Source: Nocardioides euryhalodurans
GTDB lineage: Bacteria > Actinomycetota > Actinomycetes > Propionibacteriales > Nocardioidaceae
Length of the DNA stretch: 64,000 nucleotides
Assembly (NCBI RefSeq): GCF_004564375.1
Contig: NZ_CP038267.1
Span: forward strand, 2,420,501 to 2,484,500
Direction of reading: 5' to 3'
Made by a program: the position numbers and the translations under genes. Shown here in pieces: positions 26,192-34,780 of the stretch (positions are counted from its first letter, which is position 1; each line of letters begins with the position of its first letter). The notes beneath the pieces are model-generated. The model made no database searches. It was given only the letters and a program-made list of their open reading frames with translations, and was not told the origin of the DNA.

Positions 26192-26806
26192 TCAGTCCTT
26201 CTTGTGGGCGCCGCCCTCGTCGACGACGACCTCCTCGGCCGGGTCGTCCGGGGTGGTGACGTCGTGCGCCGACTCGGCAGCGTCGGCCAGCGCCTCGTCG
26301 GGCGAGGAGCCGGCGCTGTCGTCGACGACGGGCCGCGGCGCGGCCGGTGCCGGCGGCGGGGTCGGGGTGTAGGAGGAGTTCCAGCTGGAGCTGTCCTGCC
26401 CACCCCGGAGCTTGGAGGCCACGAAGGCGGCCGCGGCGGCGATCCCGCCGAAGATCACGAACTTCCTGAGCTTGCCGCCCTTCTTCTTCTCCGGCTCCTC
26501 GCCCTTGAGCTCGGCCACCTTGGCGGTGGCCAGGTCACGGCTCTCGGCCGCCTTCTGCTGGGCGACCTCCGCCACCTGGGCGGCCTTCTCGGCGGCGATG
26601 GCGGCGCCGTCGGCGATGATCGGCTTGGCCCGGTCGCGAGCGTCCTCGAGCACCGGTACGGCCTTGTCCCGAGCCTCGGTGAGGAGCGGCACCGCACGGT
26701 CACGTGCGGTCTCGACGGCCTGCTCGACGTGCGGGCGTACCTGCTCGACGTAGTCGGACGCCTGCTCCATGAGGGTCTTCTTCTTGCGGATGCCCATGCT
26801 GGTCAT
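26192..26806 (-). CDS. Single-pass membrane protein with a long amphipathic helix, unknown function
   Basis: A 204-residue protein. Residues about 10-105 form a charged, heptad-like helix with repeated 11-residue units (A-x-D-x-A-x-P-hydrophobic), similar to apolipoprotein-like or YtxH-like segments. A Lys-rich stretch precedes one membrane helix (about 116-133). The rest is a Pro/Ala/Asp-rich acidic tail ending HKKD. No enzyme motif is visible. Two starts are possible, ATG 26806 (GAGAGG site 3 bases away) and ATG 26797 (12 bases away). A structural or stress role at the membrane is a guess. Confidence 0.75.
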   Translation of the reverse strand: MTSMGIRKKKTLMEQASDYVEQVRPHVEQAVETARDRAVPLLTEARDKAVPVLEDARDRAKPIIADGAAIAAEKAAQVAEVAQQKAAESRDLATAKVAELKGEEPEKKKGGKLRKFVIFGGIAAAAAFVASKLRGGQDSSSWNSSYTPTPPPAPAAPRPVVDDSAGSSPDEALADAAESAHDVTTPDDPAEEVVVDEGGAHKKD

Positions 26807-26946
26807 CTTCCTCTCGCTCGGTTCTCCCCCTCATTCGACCACGTCTGGCCAACCCGGACCAGCCACCCCTGCGGGTGACTTGGCGCATCTGCGAGGATCT
26901 GAGCGCACCAGGACACCCCGTACGCCGACTGACGAGAGACATACCC

Positions 26947-27459
26947 ATGGCCGACCAGCAGGCGATCCTCAAGACCAACCAGGGCGACATCACCATCACC
27001 CTGTTCCCGAACCACGCACCCGAGACCGTGGCCAACTTCACCGGCCTCGCCGACGGCAGCAAGCAGTACGACGCCGGCACCGACCGGACCGGGCCGTTCT
27101 ACGACGGCCTCACCTTCCACCGGGTCATCCCCGGGTTCATGATCCAGGGCGGCTGCCCGCTCGGCACCGGCACCGGCGGCCCGGGCTACACCTTCAAGGA
27201 CGAGCCCCACCCCGAGCTGGTCTTCGACAAGCCGTACCTCCTCGCCATGGCCAACGCCGGGCCCGGCACCAACGGCTCGCAGTTCTTCATCACGGTCGGC
27301 GCGACCCCGTGGCTGAACTTCAAGCACACCATCTTCGGCGAGGTCGCCGACCAGGCCTCCCGCGACGTGGTCGACGCCATCGCCGCCACCACGACCGGCG
27401 CGGGCGACCGCCCGACGGAGCCGATGGTGATCGAGTCGGTCGAGGTCGTCGGCTCCTGA
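26947..27459 (+). CDS. ppiA: Cyclophilin-type peptidyl-prolyl isomerase
   Basis: A 170-residue cytoplasmic cyclophilin. Active-site motifs are [13 protein letters not shown] (Arg and Phe of the catalytic centre), NGSQFFIT and the FKHTIFGEV strand. No signal peptide is present. The ATG at 26947 matches the family start; an upstream ATG at 26875 would add 24 unrelated residues. PpiA lies close to the rhomboid and crgA genes in other actinobacterial chromosomes, and the same neighbourhood is seen here. Confidence 0.93.
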   Translation: MADQQAILKTNQGDITITLFPNHAPETVANFTGLADGSKQYDAGTDRTGPFYDGLTFHRVIPGFMIQGGCPLGTGTGGPGYTFKDEPHPELVFDKPYLLAMANAGPGTNGSQFFITVGATPWLNFKHTIFGEVADQASRDVVDAIAATTTGAGDRPTEPMVIESVEVVGS

Positions 27460-27494
27460 GCACACAGCCTCCGCAGCAGACCCCCGGGAGCGGG

Positions 27495-28394
27495 GTGCCG
27501 ACGTGCTACCGGCACCCCGACCGGGAGTCCTACATCCGCTGCCAGCGGTGCGAGCGCGCGATCTGCCCCGACTGCATGCGCGACGCGTCGGTGGGCTTCC
27601 AGTGCCCCTCGTGCGTGGCGGAGGGGGCGAGGACGACGCGCCAGGCCCGCACGGCGTACGGCGGCAAGCGGCCCAGCAACCCGGCGATCACCTCGATCGC
27701 CCTGATCGCGGTCAACGTCGGGGTCTGGCTCGCGATCGTCGTCACCGGCGGCCGCAGCAGCCTGCTGGTCGACCGGCTGGCGCTGCTGGTGCAGGGCCGC
27801 TGCGAGGAGACCGGCGGGGGCGGCTACTACCCCAACGCCCCCGAGCAGGCCTGCAACCTCCAGGGCGGCGTCACCTGGGTGAGCGGGGTCTCCGACGGAG
27901 CCTGGTGGCAGCTGGCCACCAGCACGTTCACCCACGTCGAGATCTGGCACCTCGCGTTCAACATGCTGGCGTTGTGGTTCCTCGGCCCGCAGCTCGAGAT
28001 GGCCATCGGTCGGGCCCGCTTCCTCGCGCTCTACCTGCTCTCCGGGCTCGCCGGCTCCGCGATGGTCTACTGGTTCACGGGTGAGCAGGTGCAGACCCTG
28101 GGTGCCTCCGGTGCGGTCTTCGGCCTGATGGGCGCGCTGCTCGTCGTGGCGGTCAAGGTCGGGGGCAACGTCTCCCAGATCGGTGTCTGGCTGCTCATCA
28201 ACGCCGTCATCACCTTCACCCTCCCCAACATCTCCTGGCAGGGCCACCTCGGCGGCTTCCTCGGCGGCCTGCTCATCGCCGCCGTCCTGGTCTACGCCCC
28301 CCGGCAGCACCGCACGACCTGGCAGGTCGCCGGCCTCAGCCTGATCGGCGCGCTCCTCGTGGCCGCGATCGTGGCCCGCAGCGCCACCTTCTGA
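27495..28394 (+). CDS. Rhomboid-family intramembrane serine protease with N-terminal zinc-binding motif
   Basis: A 299-residue protein. The N-terminus has a B-box-like cysteine/histidine cluster (CYRHP, CQRCERAICPDC, CPSC; about residues 4-43). Six or seven helices follow with the rhomboid catalytic elements: HLAFNML, GASGAVFG (nucleophile Ser) and WQGHLGGFLGG (catalytic His). The start is uncertain. GTG 27495 has a GGGAG site. CTG 27456, which overlaps the ppiA stop, would add 13 residues and keep the operon coupling. The zinc motif is common in actinobacterial rhomboids. Confidence 0.88.
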   Translation: MPTCYRHPDRESYIRCQRCERAICPDCMRDASVGFQCPSCVAEGARTTRQARTAYGGKRPSNPAITSIALIAVNVGVWLAIVVTGGRSSLLVDRLALLVQGRCEETGGGGYYPNAPEQACNLQGGVTWVSGVSDGAWWQLATSTFTHVEIWHLAFNMLALWFLGPQLEMAIGRARFLALYLLSGLAGSAMVYWFTGEQVQTLGASGAVFGLMGALLVVAVKVGGNVSQIGVWLLINAVITFTLPNISWQGHLGGFLGGLLIAAVLVYAPRQHRTTWQVAGLSLIGALLVAAIVARSATF

Positions 28395-28486
28395 CGCGGC
28401 CCTGCCGCTCGCCCGTCGCGCCCCTGCCCGGGTGAACCTGGTGGCGAGTCGCGCGCTCGGAGGGGGAAGCATCGGCCGCCAAGCGA

Positions 28487-28513
28487 CGGTTTCCCCGCCT
28501 GAGCGGGGAACCG
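28487..28513 (+). terminator. Hairpin after the rhomboid gene
   Basis: TTCCCCGC and GCGGGGAA form a perfect 8-pair stem with a CTGA loop, extended by three pairs around one bulged T. It lies 93 bases past the rhomboid stop. Confidence 0.55.
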
Positions 28514-28549
28514 ATGACCTGACGCCCCCATCCACACCTGTGAACAACA

Positions 28550-28583
28550 CTGTGGAGAGTTACACGCCTGTAGTTCTCCACAG
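28550..28583. repeat. Inverted repeat with DnaA-box-like sequences
   Basis: CTGTGGAGA (28550-28558) and TCTCCACAG (28575-28583) are exact inverted copies 16 bases apart. TTCTCCACA (28574-28582) and, just upstream, TTGTTCACA (28539-28547, minus strand) each differ by one base from the actinobacterial DnaA box TTGTCCACA. The region lies between the convergent rhomboid and lyase genes. Confidence 0.5.
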
Positions 28584-28607
28584 GTTCTCCCCAGTCTGGG
28601 GAGAACC
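28583..28607. terminator. Perfect 11-pair hairpin beyond the lyase gene
   Basis: GGTTCTCCCCA and TGGGGAGAACC pair completely around a 3-base GTC loop. The hairpin lies eight bases after the stop of the minus-strand lyase gene and likely ends that transcript. Confidence 0.65.
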
Positions 28608-28615
28608 CACCGCGC

Positions 28616-29515
28616 TCAGCGCACGGCCGATACCGCCGGGAACGTGCCGGCTCGCCCGAGCAGGGCCGGCACCTGCGCGCCGAGCCAGGTGCCGGTCCAG
28701 GTGCCCGCCTCGGCGAGCAGCTCCTGGTCGAGGCCGTGGAGCACGCCCAGGCCGGTGAGCAGGTAGGTGAGGTCCTCGGTGGCGACGTTGCCGGTCGCGG
28801 CCGGGGCGAACGGGCAGCCGCCGAGGCCGCCGATGCTGGCGTCCAGGGCGCTGACCCCGGCCTCCACCGCCGCGACGGCGTTGGCGTAGCCGGTGTTGCG
28901 GGTGTTGTGGAAGTGGCAGCGGGCCGCGATCTCCGGGTGGTCCTCCCGCAACCGTCCGACGCGCTCGGTGACCTGGCTGGGCACGCCGACGCCGATCGTG
29001 TCCGCGAGCGAGATCTCGACCGGCCCGGCGGCGGCGATCCGGTCGACGAGCGTGGCCACGCCCTCGGCCCGGACCTCGCCCTCGAACGGACATCCGAACG
29101 CGACGGCCAGCGTCGCCGTGGGCCGGACACCGGCAGCGTGTGCACGGGCCGCGACCCGCTCCCACCGGGCCAGCACCTCCTCGACCGGGGCGCCCTGGTT
29201 GCGCTGGCTGAAGGTCTCCGTGGCGACCACGACGTAGTTGACCTCGTCGACACCGGCATCCAGGGCGCGGTCGAGACCCCGCTCGTTGAGCACGAGCCCG
29301 CTGTAGGAGACCCCGTCGACCCGCGGCACCGCCGCCATCACCTGCTCGGCGTCGGCCATCTGGGGCACCCGTCCGGGGTGCACGAACGAGGTCGCCTCGA
29401 TCCGGCGCAACCCCGCCGCCACGGCCCGCTGGACCAGCTCGACCTTGGTCCGGGTCGGGACCAGGCCATCCTCGTTCTGCAGCCCGTCCCGCGGGCCCAC
29501 CTCCACGATCTCCAC
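28616..29515 (-). CDS. Hydroxymethylglutaryl-CoA lyase-family enzyme
   Basis: A 299-residue DRE-TIM metallolyase. The metal and substrate motifs are VGPRDGLQNE (residues about 6-15), HFHNTRNTGYAN (the metal-binding HxH) and the G-loop GGLGGCPFAPAATGNVATED, with its catalytic cysteine. It cleaves an acyl-CoA such as HMG-CoA or a citramalyl/hydroxyacyl-CoA analogue into two smaller units. GTG 29515 is chosen because GGAGGAG lies five bases upstream. The divergent GntR gene and the CoA-transferase beside it suggest the CoA-transferase makes its substrate. A palindromic operator lies 16 bases upstream. Confidence 0.88.
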   Translation of the reverse strand: MEIVEVGPRDGLQNEDGLVPTRTKVELVQRAVAAGLRRIEATSFVHPGRVPQMADAEQVMAAVPRVDGVSYSGLVLNERGLDRALDAGVDEVNYVVVATETFSQRNQGAPVEEVLARWERVAARAHAAGVRPTATLAVAFGCPFEGEVRAEGVATLVDRIAAAGPVEISLADTIGVGVPSQVTERVGRLREDHPEIAARCHFHNTRNTGYANAVAAVEAGVSALDASIGGLGGCPFAPAATGNVATEDLTYLLTGLGVLHGLDQELLAEAGTWTGTWLGAQVPALLGRAGTFPAVSAVR

Positions 29516-29531
29516 GAGGACTCCTCCGATT

Positions 29532-29543
29532 CTTGTACACAAG
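29532..29543. promoter_or_regulatory. Operator-like palindrome CTTGTACACAAG
   Basis: CTTGT and ACAAG are inverted five-base arms around AC. The core TTGTACACAA is typical of FadR/GntR-family operators. It lies close to the lyase start. Confidence 0.6.
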
Positions 29544-29616
29544 TTTGGTGCGCAGTCGCAGTCAATCACGGCCTGCGAGCGCACGCGAGGGTTGTGCTCG
29601 GCCTACTTCCTCTCTA

Positions 29617-29630
29617 GATTGTGCACAATC
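29617..29630. promoter_or_regulatory. Operator-like palindrome GATTGTGCACAATC
   Basis: A perfect 14-base palindrome ends three bases before the GAGGAGGT ribosome site of the GntR gene. It shares the TTGT-NN-ACAA core with the site at 29532-29543. Binding here would repress the regulator's own transcript. Confidence 0.65.
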
Positions 29631-29645
29631 TTGAGGAGGTGGCCT

Positions 29646-30353
29646 GTGTCACAGTCCGCGGACCGCGTCTACCGGACGCTGCGGAGCGAGATCCTCAACG
29701 GGACCCGGCCGGCCCAGAGCCGACTCCGCGAGGAGCAGCTCGCCGCCGATCTCGGCGTCAGCCGGACACCCGTGCGCGAGGCCCTCCGCCGCCTCGAGGC
29801 GGACTCGCTGGTCACCGTGGTCGCGCACCGGGGAGCCGTCGTCCGCCGGTGGGAGGCCGCCGACTACGAGGAGATCTTCGACCTCCGGGAGCTGCTGGAG
29901 TCCCACGCCGCGGCCCGGGCGGCCGCGAGCGGCACCGCAGACGTCGCCGAGCTGCTCTCCCTGTGCGACCGGATGGAGGAGCTGGCCGCGGGGATCGAGG
30001 CCGGGGTGGGTGACGCTGGGGCGGCCTACGACGAGATCACCGCGCTCAACCTCCGGCTGCACCGGACCGTCCACGCCGCCGGGGGCCGACTGGTCCCCGA
30101 GCTGCTGTCCGGGCTGATCGAGGTCCCGCTGGTGCGGCGGACGTTCCACCGCTACAGCCAGGCCCAGATGCGCCGCAGCTTTGCCCAGCATCGCGAGCTG
30201 GTCGCCGCCGTCGCCGCCGGTGACGGCGCCTGGGCCGCCGCGGTCATGACTGCTCACCTGCGTGCGGCCCGCAGCACCTTCCGGCTCGACCTCGAGGCAG
30301 GTCCCGACCACGCCACCGCCCCCGCCCACCCGATCTCCGAGGAGTCGCGATGA
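29646..30353 (+). CDS. GntR-family (FadR/FCD subfamily) transcriptional regulator
   Basis: A 235-residue regulator with an N-terminal winged helix (about residues 5-70; LREEQLAADLGVSRTPVREALRRLE is the recognition segment, shown by the RTPVREAL core) and a C-terminal all-helical FCD ligand domain (about 80-215). FCD metal ligands are probably in DEITALNLRLH and the later HRELV and HL elements. GTG 29646 has a GAGGAGGT site. It overlaps the CoA-transferase by 4 bases and faces the lyase. It likely responds to the acid or CoA ester consumed by these enzymes. Confidence 0.92.
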   Translation: MSQSADRVYRTLRSEILNGTRPAQSRLREEQLAADLGVSRTPVREALRRLEADSLVTVVAHRGAVVRRWEAADYEEIFDLRELLESHAAARAAASGTADVAELLSLCDRMEELAAGIEAGVGDAGAAYDEITALNLRLHRTVHAAGGRLVPELLSGLIEVPLVRRTFHRYSQAQMRRSFAQHRELVAAVAAGDGAWAAAVMTAHLRAARSTFRLDLEAGPDHATAPAHPISEESR

Positions 30354-31543
30354 CCGACCAGCTCCCCCTCTCCGACGTCCGGGTGATCGAGACCGGCTCG
30401 TTGATCGCCGGGCCCTTCTGCGGCCACCTGCTCGCCGACTTCGGCGCCGACGTGATCAAGGTCGAGGACCCCGGCTCGGGTGATCCCATGCGCACCTGGG
30501 GCGAGATGGTCGACGGCCACTCGCTGAGCTGGCCGATCCTGGCGCGCGGAAAGCGCTCGGTGACCTGCAACCTCCGCACGCCTGCGGGCCAGCAGATCCT
30601 GCGCGACCTGGTCGCGGAGGCGGACGTGCTGGTCGAGAACTTCCGTCCCGGCACCCTCGAGCGTTGGGGACTCGGCCCCGACGAGCTCGCGCGCCTCAAC
30701 CCCCGCCTGATCGTGGCCCGGGTCACCGGCTACGGCCAGCACGGTCCGTACGCCTCACGCGCCGGCTTCGGCTCGATCGGCGAGGCGATGGGCGGGGTCC
30801 GGCACGTCACCGGCGAGCCCGACCAGCCCTCCAGCCGGGTCGGGATCTCGCTGGGCGACTCGCTGGCCGGCACCTTCTCCGCCCTCGGCGTGCTCACCGC
30901 ACTCCACGCCCGGACGCAGACCGGCCGCGGCCAGGTCGTGGACACCGCGATCTACGAGGCGGTGCTCGCGCTGATGGAGGCGACCGTCCCCGAGTGGGTC
31001 GTCGCGGGCAAGGAGCGGCGGCGCACCGGCTCGATCCTGCCCGGTGTCGCCCCCAGCAACGCCTACCCCACCGCCGACGGGGCCGACGTCCTGATCGGCG
31101 CCAACCGCGACACCGTGTTCGCCCGCCTCACCGAGGCGATGGACCGGACCGACCTCCTCGCCGGCCCGCTGGCCACCCACGTCGGGCGCGGTGAGGCCCA
31201 GCACGAGCTCGACGCGCTGATCGCCGACTGGACGGCGACCCAGAAGGCCGACGAGCTGCTCGAGACCCTCCACGACGCGGGGGTGCCCGCGGGCAAGGTC
31301 TACACGGCGGCCGACATGGTCGCCGACCCCCACTTCGCGGCCCGCGAGGCGCTGGTCACCCTGGCCCACCCCGACCTCGGCGAGTTCCCGATGCAGAACG
31401 TCGTCCCGCACCTCTCCGACACCCCCGGCGCCGTCCGTGACGTCGGCCCGGCCCTCGGGGAGCACACCGACACCGTGTACGCCGACCTGCTCGGCGCCGA
31501 CGCGGCGCAGCTGCGCCGATGGCGCGACCTCGGCGTGATCTGA
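30350..31543 (+). CDS. CaiB/BaiF family CoA-transferase
   Basis: A complete 397-residue family III CoA-transferase. The N-terminal nucleotide-like domain starts with VIETGSLIAGPFCGHLLADFGADVIK-type sequence (core IAGPFCGHLLADFGADV), then VENFRPGTLERWGL. The catalytic aspartate is in SLGDSLAG (about residue 166). PAGKVYTAADMVADPHF is the C-terminal family signature. It is coupled to the GntR gene and followed by a transporter. With the divergent lyase it forms a plausible uptake-activation-cleavage pathway for a branched or dicarboxylic acid. The window's first gene belongs to the same family but to another operon. Confidence 0.92.
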   Translation: MTDQLPLSDVRVIETGSLIAGPFCGHLLADFGADVIKVEDPGSGDPMRTWGEMVDGHSLSWPILARGKRSVTCNLRTPAGQQILRDLVAEADVLVENFRPGTLERWGLGPDELARLNPRLIVARVTGYGQHGPYASRAGFGSIGEAMGGVRHVTGEPDQPSSRVGISLGDSLAGTFSALGVLTALHARTQTGRGQVVDTAIYEAVLALMEATVPEWVVAGKERRRTGSILPGVAPSNAYPTADGADVLIGANRDTVFARLTEAMDRTDLLAGPLATHVGRGEAQHELDALIADWTATQKADELLETLHDAGVPAGKVYTAADMVADPHFAAREALVTLAHPDLGEFPMQNVVPHLSDTPGAVRDVGPALGEHTDTVYADLLGADAAQLRRWRDLGVI

Positions 31544-31587
31544 GTCCCCAGACCGACAGCACCTCCATCCACACCTCGGGAGTGAAC

Positions 31588-31890
31588 ATGTCCGCACCAC
31601 CCGTCCGTCCGCACGAGACCCGTGAGACCCGGGAGCCGATCCGCATGCCGTGGCTCTGGGTCGCCCTGGTCGGCGTCCTGCTCGTGATCGTCCCCTGGTG
31701 GGCCCCGGACGGGAGCATCGAGCCGCTCGTGCTCGGACTGCCGGCGTGGTTCGTGGTCTCGGTGGTCGCCTCGCTGGTCTTCTCCGGCCTCACCTGCTGG
31801 GCCTGCCTGTCCGGCTGGAACGTGGTCGAGGACGAGGAGGAGCAGGCGGCGGCCGCCGCCCGCGAGGCCGTCGGAGGGAGGACGAGCTGA
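31588..31890 (+). CDS. Small membrane subunit or partner of the sodium/solute symporter
   Basis: A 100-residue protein with two membrane helices (about 22-42 and 52-77) and a charged Glu/Ala-rich C-terminus. ATG 31588 follows a GGGAG site. Its stop overlaps the symporter start by one base. Small two-helix proteins encoded directly before SSS symporters (DUF3311- or YhdT-like) are common and are thought to assist the transporter. The assignment rests mainly on size and position. Confidence 0.7.
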   Translation: MSAPPVRPHETRETREPIRMPWLWVALVGVLLVIVPWWAPDGSIEPLVLGLPAWFVVSVVASLVFSGLTCWACLSGWNVVEDEEEQAAAAAREAVGGRTS

Positions 31891-33407
31891 TGGACGACCT
31901 CTCCTTCTCCGGCACCGGCGGCATCGTGGTGCTCATCGCCTACGCCGTGATCATGCTCGGCGTCGGGTTCCTCGCCGGTCGCGACCGCGAGAGCGACGGC
32001 ACCACGACCGCGCGCAGCTACTACGTGAGCGGCGGCAGCCTGGGCTTCATCACGCTGCTGTTCACCCTCTACGCCACCCAGTACAGCGGCAACGCGATCG
32101 TCGGCTACGCCCCGGAGGCCTACCGGAGCGGCTTCGGCTGGTGGCAGTCGGTCCCGTTCATGACGGCCGTGATCACCTGCTACCTGCTCTTCGCGCCCCG
32201 CCTGTACGCGGTCTCCAAGCGGCGCTCCTTCGTCACGCCCACCGACTTCGTGCGGGCGCGCTTCGGCTCCAGCGCCCTGTGCCTGCTCAGCTCCGGGCTG
32301 ATGCTGTGGGGGCTGGGCAACTACCTCCTCGAGCAGCTGGTCGCCATGGGCCACGGCATCGCCGGCCTCACCGGCGAGACCGTCCCGTACCAGCTCGGGG
32401 TCGTGGTCTTCGTCGGCGTGATGCTGGCGTACTCGTGGAGCGGAGGCATGCGGGCGGTCGCGATGACCGACGTGATGCAGGGAGTGGCGCTCCTGGTCGG
32501 GATCGTCGTGCTCCTCGGCGGCGCCCTCTACCTCACCGGGGGCGGACTGGGCAGCCTCACGAGCTACCTCGCGGAGAACGCCCCGGAGACCATCGGCGCC
32601 CCTGACAACGAGTACTCCGTCAACTGGCTCTCGATGACGATCCTGATCGGCCTCGGCGCCGCGGTCTACCCGCACGCGATCCAGCGGGTGTACGCCGCCC
32701 GCACCGAGCGCACCCTGAAGCGCTCGCTCGCGGTGATGGCGTGGCTGCCGTTCGCGACGACCGCCGTGGTGTTCCTCGTGGGCCTGACCGGGCTGGTCCT
32801 CTTCCCGGGGCTCGACGTGGCCGAGTCCGAGCAGCTCGTCGGCCGGATCGCCAACGAGGTGGCCGCCATCAACGTGTTCACGTACGTCCTGATGATCCTG
32901 CTCTTCGGCGGCGTGATCGCGGCGATCGTGTCCACCGCCGACTCGGCCCTGCTCGCCTTCTCCTCGATCGTGTCCAAGGACGTCTACGGACAGCACATCG
33001 CCCCGGACGCACCCGAGAAGCAGAAGGTGCTGGTCGGCAAGATGGCAGGCATCGCCGCGATCGGCGTCCTGCTCGCCCTGGCGTGGAACCCGCCGACCAC
33101 GCTGCTGAGCCTGTTCGTGCTCAAGTTCGAGCTCATCGTCCAGGTGGCACCGGTGTTCATGCTGGGCCTCTACTGGCGCCGGATGGCCGCTCGGCCGGCC
33201 TTCTGGGGGATGCTGGTCGGCGCGCTGATCGCCGGCGGGCTGACCATCGCCGACCTCACGCTGGTGCCCGGGGTCCCCGGAGGCCTGATCGGGCTGGTCG
33301 CCAACCTGGTGATCGTCGTGGTCGGATCGCTGCTCACGCCGCTCGACGAGACGGTCGGTGAGGACGTCCTGGGGCCGGCCAGGCAGCCCGAGGGCGCCTC
33401 GCGCTAG
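31890..33407 (+). CDS. Sodium:solute symporter (SSS family)
   Basis: A 505-residue transporter with about 13 helices. Family features include an early GxxxAGRDRESDG loop, YYVSGGSLGF, the TQYSGNAIVGY helix, SWSGGMRAVAMTDVMQG (the SSS signature) and IVSTADSALLAFSSI, whose serines line the second sodium site. ATG 31890 shares one base with the upstream stop. It most likely imports the carboxylate used by the neighbouring CoA-transferase and lyase. Specificity (pantothenate-, acetate- or monocarboxylate-like) is not resolved. Confidence 0.92.
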   Translation: MDDLSFSGTGGIVVLIAYAVIMLGVGFLAGRDRESDGTTTARSYYVSGGSLGFITLLFTLYATQYSGNAIVGYAPEAYRSGFGWWQSVPFMTAVITCYLLFAPRLYAVSKRRSFVTPTDFVRARFGSSALCLLSSGLMLWGLGNYLLEQLVAMGHGIAGLTGETVPYQLGVVVFVGVMLAYSWSGGMRAVAMTDVMQGVALLVGIVVLLGGALYLTGGGLGSLTSYLAENAPETIGAPDNEYSVNWLSMTILIGLGAAVYPHAIQRVYAARTERTLKRSLAVMAWLPFATTAVVFLVGLTGLVLFPGLDVAESEQLVGRIANEVAAINVFTYVLMILLFGGVIAAIVSTADSALLAFSSIVSKDVYGQHIAPDAPEKQKVLVGKMAGIAAIGVLLALAWNPPTTLLSLFVLKFELIVQVAPVFMLGLYWRRMAARPAFWGMLVGALIAGGLTIADLTLVPGVPGGLIGLVANLVIVVVGSLLTPLDETVGEDVLGPARQPEGASR

Positions 33408-33509
33408 CCGCACGGGGCGGGTGCCCGCGGGGCCACCGGCCCCCGTGGTCCTCCCGCGGCGCAGGCTGCCGAATCGTGTGCGCGCTCGGCGATCGGGCAC
33501 GATCGCGGC

Positions 33510-34607
33510 ATGGAGACACGCAAGGTCGGGGTCGAGGAGGAGCTGATGCTCGTCGATCCGGCCACCGGGATGCTCACCGCCGTCGCAGGCCACGCCCTGC
33601 GCGCCCACGAGGAGCGACCCGGGGAGCAGGAGGCGCCGGTGGAGGCCGAGCTGTTCCTCCAGCAGATCGAGTCGCAGACGCCGCCGACCGACGACGTCAC
33701 CGACGTCGCGGGCCAGCTCGCTGCGAGCCGTCGCGCGATGGGCGAGGCGGCACGCAGCGCGGGCGCGGCGGCCGTCGCGACGGGCACGGCCGTCCTGGTC
33801 GACGCGGACACCCGGGTGACGCCGAAGCCGCGCTACCGGCGGATCGTCGAGGAGTACGGCGAGCTCGCCCGTACCTCGCTCGCCTGCGCGATGCACGTGC
33901 ACGTCGACGTCGCCGACGAGGACGAGGGTCTCCGGGTGCTCGACGGGATCGCCCCCTGGCTGCCGGTGCTGCTGGCGGTCAGCGCGAACTCGCCGTACGC
34001 CCGGGGCCGGGACACCGGCTACGCCAGCTGGCGCTACCAGACGTGGAGCCGCTGGCCGACCCACGGCACCCAGGAGGGGTTCGGCGACCTGGCCTCCTAC
34101 GGCGCGGTGACCGAGCGGCTGGTCGAGTGGGGCGCCGGCCTCGACGACGGCATGGTCTACTTCGACGCCCGTCTCTCGCAGGACTACCCCACGGTGGAGA
34201 TCCGCGTGGCCGACGTCTGCGCCGACGTGGAGGACGCCGTGCTCGTCACGGCCCTGGCGCGTGCACTCGTGGCCACCGAGGCGGACGGGGACCGCATCCG
34301 CGGGTGGCGGGGCGACCTGCTGCGTGCCGCGAGCTGGCGGGCGTCCCGCTTCGGCCTCGCCGACCGGCTGGTCAGCCCCACCGGGCTCTGCCTGGTGCCG
34401 GCCCGCGCGGCGGTCGAGTCGTTGGTCGACCACGTCCGCCCCGCTCTCGAGGCGGCCGGCGACCTCGCGCTCGCGGAGGACCAGGTCGAGCGGCTGCTGG
34501 CCCGCGGCAACGGAGCGATGCAGCAGCGTCGCGCGTACGAGTCCTCGGGCAGCCTGGCCGGTGTCGTCGACGACGCGGTGCGCCGTACCGAGGCCTCCTG
34601 GCGCTAG
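33510..34607 (+). CDS. Carboxylate-amine ligase, YbdK/GCS2 family
   Basis: A 365-residue glutamate-cysteine-ligase-like enzyme. The start VGVEEELMLVDP is the ATP/metal motif of the family. MHVHVDVAD and EIRVADVCAD are further conserved strands of the GCS2 fold. In E. coli YbdK shows weak gamma-glutamylcysteine ligase activity, but the true substrate in actinobacteria is unknown. ATG 33510 has no clear Shine-Dalgarno sequence. CACGAT six bases upstream could be a -10 box for a leaderless transcript. It stands alone between the symporter and kinase genes. Confidence 0.9.
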   Translation: METRKVGVEEELMLVDPATGMLTAVAGHALRAHEERPGEQEAPVEAELFLQQIESQTPPTDDVTDVAGQLAASRRAMGEAARSAGAAAVATGTAVLVDADTRVTPKPRYRRIVEEYGELARTSLACAMHVHVDVADEDEGLRVLDGIAPWLPVLLAVSANSPYARGRDTGYASWRYQTWSRWPTHGTQEGFGDLASYGAVTERLVEWGAGLDDGMVYFDARLSQDYPTVEIRVADVCADVEDAVLVTALARALVATEADGDRIRGWRGDLLRAASWRASRFGLADRLVSPTGLCLVPARAAVESLVDHVRPALEAAGDLALAEDQVERLLARGNGAMQQRRAYESSGSLAGVVDDAVRRTEASWR

Positions 34608-34678
34608 CGCGCAGCGACCACCGGTGTGACGGGCGACCCAATCCGCGCAACCCCCCTCGGAGGCGGACCGGATTCGGT

Positions 34679-34684
34679 TATCTT
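34679..34684 (+). promoter_or_regulatory. Candidate -10 element for the kinase gene at 34781
   Basis: TATCTT, in an unusually AT-containing patch (GATTCGGTTATCTTG), lies 97 bases upstream of the kinase start. No clear -35 is seen, and the long leader would leave room for regulation. Confidence 0.35.
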
Positions 34685-34780
34685 GCGCTGAGCCGTCAGG
34701 CTTGGGCACGCCCGCCCGCGCGAGTCGCCGGGACGGCCGCGGGTGAGGCGACAGCGTAGATCTCGGAGGGGACGGGAAGC

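Noticed and set aside
28531..28583. The chromosomal replication origin
   Set aside because: Only two imperfect DnaA-box matches, no AT-rich unwinding region, and neither dnaA nor dnaN next to it.
31356..34709. 1117-codon minus-strand open frame across the symporter and ligase genes
   Set aside because: It spans two clear genes on the other strand, and its composition is that of antisense high-GC coding.
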